10,640 bases of DNA, from NCBI GenBank assembly GCA_030630935.1, contig DAOVMD010000064.1, positions 1-10,640 on the forward strand, in the 5' to 3' direction. Position 1 is the first letter of the stretch. Each line of letters begins with the position of its first letter. Origin of the DNA: Candidatus Mcinerneyibacteriota bacterium. GTDB taxonomy: Bacteria > AUK180 > JAQVHJ01. A program made the position numbers and the translations under genes. The notes beneath the pieces were generated by a model, which worked only from the letters and a program-made list of their open reading frames with translations, had not been told where the DNA came from and did no database searches. Of this stretch, positions 6,738-10,640 are shown piece after piece.

Positions 6738-7337
6738 ATGACATTTAATGAAGATGAAGAACAGAAAAATGAAGATTTATTATCATGGCGCGAGACTAAA
6801 GAGCATAGAAAAAAAACAATTCGACTTGCCCCATCTGAGATTAAGCATGCACATTTCGCTCCCAAGTTCAGAGGTTATGATCAAAATCAAGTAGATGCAT
6901 TCTTAGAGGAAGTTGCCTGGGATTATGAGAAATTATTTCTTGAAAACCAGAAACTTGACGAAGAAATCCGTGATCTGGAGAATAAACTGCAAAATTTCAA
7001 GACGATGGAATCCGGGATGAAAGAGACTCTTGAAACTGCACAGAAAGTAGTCATTAATGTTAAAGGTAATGCCCAGAAAGAAGCAGAACTGATTGTTAGT
7101 GAAGCAAAAGCGGAAGCTGACAAACTTTTGACAACTGCAAGAAAGAAAGCAAATAATTCTATTGAGATTACGCAGAAGGAAGTTGTGAAGTTAAAAGAGA
7201 ATATTAAGAAAGAACTCGAAACTTTAAAAGAGGAATATACCCATTTGAAAAGTGAAAAGGAAATATTTGAAGCAAAATTAAAGAATATGATTGAGATGCA
7301 TTTGAAATTATTAAAATATAACAAGAAGAATTTTTAA
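6738..7337 (+). CDS. DivIVA-domain coiled-coil protein
   Basis: A 199-residue protein with the conserved DivIVA N-terminal region at about 27-75 (IRLAPSEIKHAHF, then FRGYDQNQVDAFLEEV at 44-59), followed by a long, charged coiled coil to about residue 185. DivIVA-type proteins bind curved membranes at poles and septa and recruit partners for division, polar growth or chromosome placement. A 26-residue acidic, hydrophilic extension precedes the domain; DivIVA normally begins close to its first Met. The start is well supported by AGGAG (6728-6732), 5 bases before the ATG, and there is no later Met before the domain. It lies 8 bases after the metallo-hydrolase and 1 base before yggU. A divIVA-yggU neighbourhood is seen in several phyla, though the reason is unclear. 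Confidence 0.85.
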   Translation: MTFNEDEEQKNEDLLSWRETKEHRKKTIRLAPSEIKHAHFAPKFRGYDQNQVDAFLEEVAWDYEKLFLENQKLDEEIRDLENKLQNFKTMESGMKETLETAQKVVINVKGNAQKEAELIVSEAKAEADKLLTTARKKANNSIEITQKEVVKLKENIKKELETLKEEYTHLKSEKEIFEAKLKNMIEMHLKLLKYNKKNF

Positions 7338-7338
7338 G

Positions 7339-7626
7339 ATGCTTGAAATTACAGAAAAAGAAGACAGCATAATTATTCCGGTGAAAGTAATCCCGAAATC
7401 TTCAAGGGAAAATATAAAGATTGAGAATGATATCTTGAAGATTAAGGTAACGGCTGCACCAGTAGATGGTAAAGCAAATAAATCAGTAATAAATTATATT
7501 TCAAAATTTTTACATATTCCCAAGAGGTCTGTTCAAATAATTTCAGGTCTGACTTCGAGGAAGAAGATTTTAGTTTTAAGAGGGATTTCAAAAGAGGACT
7601 TAATTAAAAAAATAAATCATCCGTAA
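7339..7626 (+). CDS. YggU/DUF167 family protein
   Basis: A 95-residue protein of the YggU (DUF167/UPF0235) family, small cytoplasmic alpha/beta proteins of unknown function and typical length of about 75-100 residues. The conserved pattern is present: VKVIPKSSRENIK (15-27), LKIKVTAAPVDGKANKSVI (33-51, the family signature AP.DGKAN), and a C-terminal segment with SGLTSRKKILVL (69-80). The ATG lies 1 base after the DivIVA-gene stop with only a weak purine stretch before it, so translation is probably coupled. No function should be assigned from the sequence alone. Confidence 0.9.
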   Translation: MLEITEKEDSIIIPVKVIPKSSRENIKIENDILKIKVTAAPVDGKANKSVINYISKFLHIPKRSVQIISGLTSRKKILVLRGISKEDLIKKINHP

Positions 7627-7639
7627 AAAGGAGCAGCTC

Positions 7640-9046
7640 ATGCCAAAGAAGAAGAAAGTTTCAAAGCTTGATAAATTAAGATACAAAAGAGTCAGTGCCT
7701 GGAAAGGTTTATCAAAAAAGGAGATTGATAAAATTTTCAAGTATGCAGAAGGTTACAAGATTTATCTGGATAAAGGTAAGACCGAGCGGGAGAGTGTTAT
7801 TTATTCAATTAAGCTTGCGAAGAAGCATGGGTTTACAGATAAACTTTCCAAGACTAAAGATAAACTTATTCTTTCAAATAAAGGGAAGGCAGTAGCAATT
7901 ATTTACAAGGGCAGGAAATCCATATTAGACGGTTTTAAACTTGTTGCCGCTCATGTTGATGCTCCGCGGTTAGATTTAAAAGCAAACCCATTATATGAAG
8001 ACGAGGATCTTGCTTTGTTAAAGACGCATTATTATGGCGGGATTAAGAAGTATCACTGGGTAAATCGTCCCTTAGCAATGCATGGTGTTATTTTTTTAAG
8101 AGGAGGAAAGAAACTTGAAATTTCAATAGGTGAAGATATTTCTGACCCGATTTTTGTGATTTCAGATCTTCTTCCGCACTTAGCATATAAAGTCCAGGGT
8201 ACAAAGAAAATATCTGAAGCAATTACAGGCGAGAAATTAAATATTATAACGGGTTCGATTCCAGTATCGGATGAAGAGAAAGATGCAATTAAATTACATA
8301 TTCTGAAGATATTAAATGAAAAGTACGGATTTGAAGAAGAAGATTTTCTTTCATCTGAGATAGAAATAGTCCCGGTTTCTAAAGCAAGAGATGTCGGTTT
8401 TGACCGTGGATTAGTCGGAGCTTACGGTCATGATGATAGGATTTGTTCTTACACAGCCATAACTTCAGTTTTTAATTTGAAGTCAAAACCTGAATACACC
8501 GCAATTGCATTATTAATCGATAAGGAAGAGGTTGGGAGTGAAGGGAATACGAGTGCCCAGTCAAGATGGTTAATTGAAATATTAGGTGATTTAATCAAGC
8601 TCGAAGGTAAAGAACCAACTGAATACCGAACTACTAAATTACTTGCGAAATCATATTGCTTATCTGCTGATGTCGCAGCGGGGATCAACCCGGACTATAA
8701 AGAAGTTCATGAAAAAAGAAATGCCCCAAGAATGGGATATGGAATTACACTCGTGAAATTTACCGGGTCAAGAGGCAAGGGCGGGTCAAGCGATGCAAAT
8801 GCAGAGCTTGTTAGTTATATTAGAGAAATATTTAATAAAGCAAAAGTTAAATGGCAAGTTGGCGAGTTAGGCAAAGTCGATGAAGGCGGTGGCGGAACAA
8901 TTGCAAAGTATATCTCAAATCTTGGAGTTGAAACAATCGATTGCGGAACTCCGGTACTAGGAATGCATAGCCCATTAGAATTGGCAAGTAAGGTGGACTT
9001 ATATGAAACTTATAAGGGATACTCAGCATTCTTTAAAGCTAAGTAG
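7640..9046 (+). CDS. M18-family metallo-aminopeptidase
   Basis: A 468-residue peptidase of family M18 (aspartyl aminopeptidase-like; DNPEP, ApeA), which removes N-terminal residues, often acidic ones, and usually forms a large dodecamer in the cytoplasm. The two-metal site is complete by comparison with human DNPEP: H105 in AAHVDAPRLDLK, D265 in YGHDDRIC, catalytic E296 and ligand E297 in DKEEVGSEGNTS, D344 in SADVAAG and H443 in GMHSPLELASK. Spacing matches the family, and the KANPLYEDEDLALLKTHYYGG region (114-134) is typical of bacterial M18. The N-terminus is unusually lysine-rich (MPKKKKVSKLDK). AAGGAG (7628-7633) lies 6 bases before the ATG. The last 44 bases overlap the next gene in another frame. 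Confidence 0.93.
   Translation: MPKKKKVSKLDKLRYKRVSAWKGLSKKEIDKIFKYAEGYKIYLDKGKTERESVIYSIKLAKKHGFTDKLSKTKDKLILSNKGKAVAIIYKGRKSILDGFKLVAAHVDAPRLDLKANPLYEDEDLALLKTHYYGGIKKYHWVNRPLAMHGVIFLRGGKKLEISIGEDISDPIFVISDLLPHLAYKVQGTKKISEAITGEKLNIITGSIPVSDEEKDAIKLHILKILNEKYGFEEEDFLSSEIEIVPVSKARDVGFDRGLVGAYGHDDRICSYTAITSVFNLKSKPEYTAIALLIDKEEVGSEGNTSAQSRWLIEILGDLIKLEGKEPTEYRTTKLLAKSYCLSADVAAGINPDYKEVHEKRNAPRMGYGITLVKFTGSRGKGGSSDANAELVSYIREIFNKAKVKWQVGELGKVDEGGGGTIAKYISNLGVETIDCGTPVLGMHSPLELASKVDLYETYKGYSAFFKAK
8991..8996 (+). promoter_or_regulatory. Internal ribosome binding site for the lipoprotein gene
   Basis: AGGTGG lies within the 3' coding part of the M18 peptidase gene, 6 bases before ATG 9003. It decides the start of the lipoprotein gene: no other ATG, GTG or TTG in that frame lies between it and the lipobox. 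This makes the 44-base overlap likely to be real rather than an artefact of choosing the longest frame. Confidence 0.6.
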
Positions 9047-9611
9047 TTTAGTTTTAGCTTTTCTGATTCTATCGGTCTCAGGTTGTGTTGAGTCTAATAT
9101 CATTTCAAAAACCATACTGAAACAATCCGGTGATAAAAATGTAATCGAAAGGCATGCGGTTAATGATAGCATGTATTTCTTCGAGAAAGGAATTGGCTGG
9201 AGTAATACGGTAAATCAAGCAAGACACTATGCAAAACAGAATGCACGTAAAAAGATATTCGATAAGGTTGGAAAAGAGATTGAAATGCGTTTCAATACAA
9301 TCTATTCCAATTTTGATAAAAAGGAACAGGAAAAATTCTTCTCATTTAATTATGATTTATTACCATTTGTATTTGGAAATATTGAAAAGAAATTAATCTA
9401 TGATGATTCAAACTCCTACCAATTAATAAGAATAAAATATAAAGATGAATCGGAAGTTGAAGAATATAAATACTTTATAATTGTTAAAGTTGAGAGGAAT
9501 TTAGTGAACGAAGTTTTACAACTTGGAATTGATGAATATTTCTGGCAATTCTTTAAAAAGAATGAAAAGACAGAAGAATTCTATCGACGCTTGAAAGGAG
9601 TTGTATTGTGA
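9003..9611 (+). CDS. Predicted lipoprotein, family not recognised
   Basis: A 202-residue protein with a lipoprotein signal peptide: basic start (K2, R5, K12), hydrophobic core LVLAFLILS (16-24) and lipobox VSGC with the lipidated C28. The mature part is hydrophilic, rich in Lys, Glu and Asp. Residues 63-87 (GIGWSNTVNQARHYAKQNAR, then KKIFD) recall the G-G-...-A-R...A..nAR pattern of LPP20-type lipoproteins, often followed by alternating beta strands as seen here (SYQLIRIKYKD, YKYFIIVKVERN); that is a loose resemblance, not a family call. Residues 135-202 hold no further motif I recognise. The start overlaps the M18 gene by 44 bases, with AGGTGG at 8991-8996. It is an intact secreted, membrane-anchored protein of unknown function. 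Confidence 0.75.
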   Translation: MKLIRDTQHSLKLSSLVLAFLILSVSGCVESNIISKTILKQSGDKNVIERHAVNDSMYFFEKGIGWSNTVNQARHYAKQNARKKIFDKVGKEIEMRFNTIYSNFDKKEQEKFFSFNYDLLPFVFGNIEKKLIYDDSNSYQLIRIKYKDESEVEEYKYFIIVKVERNLVNEVLQLGIDEYFWQFFKKNEKTEEFYRRLKGVVL

Positions 9612-9620
9612 ATCGAATAT

Positions 9621-9644
9621 TTGAGAATTGAAAGTTGAGAGTTG
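9621..9644 (+). repeat. Short imperfect direct repeat in the intergenic gap
   Basis: TTGAGAATTG (9621-9630) and TTGAGAGTTG (9635-9644) match at nine of ten positions, in register at a 14-base spacing. They lie in the 78-base gap between the lipoprotein and the J-domain gene. They may be a chance product of low-complexity A/G/T sequence or a remnant of a longer tandem array. No regulator site is recognised, and I see no convincing promoter in this gap. Confidence 0.4.
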
Positions 9645-9689
9645 TTTTCACATTGATTATTTATTGTAAAGAATCTAATTAAAGGAATA

Positions 9690-10427
9690 ATGGATAAAGT
9701 AATATTGTTTTTGATTTTAATTATCATTTTATTTGTATTTGGATTTATAGGGTATAAGTTGTACTTTGTAATTTATTTGTTCAATACAAAATTCAAACCA
9801 ATGATTAATATTACAATTAATTTTCTAAAGTTCTGTGACCTGCCGGTTAATGACAGGAAGAAAATTCTGAAGAAAATTTATTTGAAGAATCCCCACCTTT
9901 ATAAATTAATCAATGATTATATCAATGAACACTATTCAACTCTGTTCCTGGATATTCAGAAGTATTACGATTTAATTGATAAGTATTTTGATTTTGAAAA
10001 CAGAAAGAGATTTTTAAAGAATCTCCTGAGAATAAGTTTAAACTATAATGTGTTTAACACAGATATAATAAATAAGATTGCAGATATCGGATATGCAATT
10101 GGGATCGGAGAATCCTATGTTGCAGAGATTCTGATTGAATTTTATTTCAATGGATTCAAAGAGATTTTTGAAGAATATGAAAGTCGAAGGGAAGAACGTG
10201 ATCCTGAATATAAACGAAAAGATTTTAAAGCTGATCCGTATTCTATCCTTGGAGTTTCAAGGCAAGCTGCTATTAAAGGCATCAAGACTGCCTATAAGAA
10301 AAAAGTTTTAAAGTTTCATCCTGACCGCTTTATTTACAATACTAAATTCGAAAAAGAAGCAGCTGAAGAACAGATGAAACTAATTAACATCGCATATCAA
10401 ATATTACGCATCCAGCGCGGCTTCTAA
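9690..10427 (+). CDS. Membrane-anchored DjlA-like J-domain protein
   Basis: A 245-residue protein with one N-terminal transmembrane segment (about residues 4-30, VILFLILIIILFVFGFIGYKL), a helical middle and a C-terminal J domain. The J domain (about 181-245) reads DPYSILGVS, then IKTAYKKKVLKFHPDRF with the Hsp70-stimulating HPD at 210-212, and ends AYQILRIQRGF, very like DjlA. The middle (about 105-165) aligns by eye with TerB/DjlA helices but lacks the acidic metal-binding residues usual after the first helix. It would present DnaK to substrates at the inner membrane. The start at 9690 has AGGA (9683-9686) only 3 bases upstream, a short spacing. It may be transcribed separately, since the preceding gap is 78 bases. 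Confidence 0.85.
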   Translation: MDKVILFLILIIILFVFGFIGYKLYFVIYLFNTKFKPMINITINFLKFCDLPVNDRKKILKKIYLKNPHLYKLINDYINEHYSTLFLDIQKYYDLIDKYFDFENRKRFLKNLLRISLNYNVFNTDIINKIADIGYAIGIGESYVAEILIEFYFNGFKEIFEEYESRREERDPEYKRKDFKADPYSILGVSRQAAIKGIKTAYKKKVLKFHPDRFIYNTKFEKEAAEEQMKLINIAYQILRIQRGF

Positions 10428-10455
10428 AAACAACAGAATTTTTATTTACAACGCT

Positions 10456-10495
10456 AGATTGTCATTGCGAAGGAGCGTAGCGACTGCGGCAATCT
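10456..10495 (+). repeat. Dispersed-type inverted-end repeat, copy 1
   Basis: This 40-base element begins AGATTG (10456-10461) and ends with its reverse complement CAATCT (10490-10495). It has the core TTGTCATTGCG (10459-10469), a 12-base GC-rich middle (10470-10481) and the end GACTGCGGCAATCT (10482-10495). The sequence resembles intergenic 'cattgcga...gcaatct' repeats that occur in many copies in diverse bacterial genomes; that comparison is from memory. It lies after the J-domain gene with no coding content. Copy 2 starts 33 bases downstream. Confidence 0.8.
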
Positions 10496-10512
10496 GGGAG
10501 CTTGCTCCCTTT
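10496..10512 (+). terminator. Small hairpin with short T-run, possible weak terminator
   Basis: GGGAG (10496-10500) and CTCCC (10505-10509) pair around a CTTG loop and are followed by TTT and then C. The stem is GC-rich but only five pairs (six if the C-G of the loop pairs), and the T-run is short. It lies about 70 bases after the J-domain stop and directly against the end of repeat copy 1, so it could equally be part of the repeat's flank. I give it as a weak candidate for the end of the J-domain transcript. Confidence 0.35.
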
Positions 10513-10524
10513 CTAAGAACATCT

Positions 10525-10590
10525 GATTTGTCATTGCGCATCGTAAGATCTAGCAAAGCGTCCGTCGAACAAAGCAGACTGTGGCAATCT
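10525..10590 (+). repeat. Dispersed-type inverted-end repeat, enlarged copy 2
   Basis: The same 11-base left core TTGTCATTGCG (10528-10538) and the right end GACTGTGGCAATCT (10577-10590, one change from copy 1) enclose a 38-base middle instead of 12. The extra sequence shares little with copy 1. The left margin reads GATTTG rather than AGATTG, so the terminal inverted repeat is imperfect. The same orientation as copy 1 suggests tandem duplication or two insertions into one intergenic site. Confidence 0.7.
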
Positions 10591-10606
10591 AAGCAAAACA
10601 CATAAC

Positions 10607-10640
10607 ATGGCTGGGATAAAGAAACAAAAAAATAAAAAAC
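10607..10640 (+). CDS. Possible start of a gene cut by the window edge
   Basis: An ATG at 10607 opens a frame that runs, without a stop, for 11 codons to the window end, encoding MAGIKKQKNKK. No clear ribosome binding site precedes it (the upstream sequence is A/C-rich). The lysine-rich start could be a genuine N-terminus, or chance in A-rich sequence. No product can be named. Confidence 0.2.
   Translation, partial: MAGIKKQKNKK

Noticed and set aside
6923-7324. 133-codon open frame on the minus strand
   Set aside because: It lies wholly opposite the coiled-coil part of the DivIVA gene and encodes a Ser/Phe-rich sequence typical of a reversed Lys/Glu-rich coding region; no ribosome binding site or motif.
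9628-9670. Possible sigma-70-type promoter before the J-domain gene (TTGTTT at 9642 with TGTAAA at 9665)
   Set aside because: Both boxes are poor matches and A/T-rich sequence yields many such pairs; not supportable.
10428-10640. CRISPR array or tRNA gene in the right-hand non-coding stretch
   Set aside because: Only two unequal repeat copies are present, without regular spacers, and no cloverleaf or T-loop sequence is seen.
1-10640. A novel defence or multi-gene accessory system
   Set aside because: Nearly all genes belong to widespread housekeeping families in familiar order, and no transposase, integrase, nuclease-effector pair or anomalous island is visible.

Overview
This is an AT-rich bacterial window in which every gene I can support lies on the + strand. 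Fourteen complete or nearly complete genes are packed with gaps of mostly 0-25 bases or short overlaps. The left half is a translation-linked neighbourhood common in bacteria: khpA, rimM, trmD, a TM1570-type SPOUT methyltransferase gene, rplS, rnhB, yraN and a comM/yifB-type AAA+ ATPase gene. The right half holds more general genes: a ROK-family sugar kinase, a glyoxalase II-like metallo-hydrolase, a DivIVA-domain coiled-coil protein, a YggU/DUF167 protein, an M18 aminopeptidase, an unrecognised lipoprotein, and a membrane-anchored DjlA-like J-domain protein.

Layout: 1-3123 is rRNA/tRNA maturation and ribosome biogenesis (KhpA, RimM, TrmD, TM1570-like, L19) plus RNase HII. 3133-5113 is DNA processing (YraN, ComM/YifB). 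5115-7626 is a tightly spaced run of ROK kinase, metallo-hydrolase, DivIVA and YggU, separated by 1-8 bases and so probably co-transcribed. 7640-9611 is the M18 peptidase and, overlapping its 3' end by 44 bases, the lipoprotein. After a 78-base gap comes the J-domain gene (9690-10427). The last 213 bases carry no clear gene but contain two copies of a dispersed-type repeat with conserved ends and a small hairpin.

The organism cannot be named from this window. AT-rich composition, a lipoprotein signal, a DivIVA-domain protein, a TM1570-type gene next to trmD and a DjlA-like protein point loosely to an uncultured or thermophile-related Gram-negative-type lineage. That is inference at low confidence.

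I found no CRISPR array, transposase, phage gene, toxin-antitoxin pair or recognisable defence system. I do not think this window contains a new multi-gene system. The points worth a second look are smaller: a perfect 8-bp hairpin whose 3' arm overlaps the ribosome binding site of comM, a five-copy K-A-T-[TA] tail on L19, a pentanucleotide repeat at the TM1570-like stop codon, the peptidase/lipoprotein overlap, the J-domain protein with a degenerate TerB-like middle, and the unequal repeat pair at the right edge.
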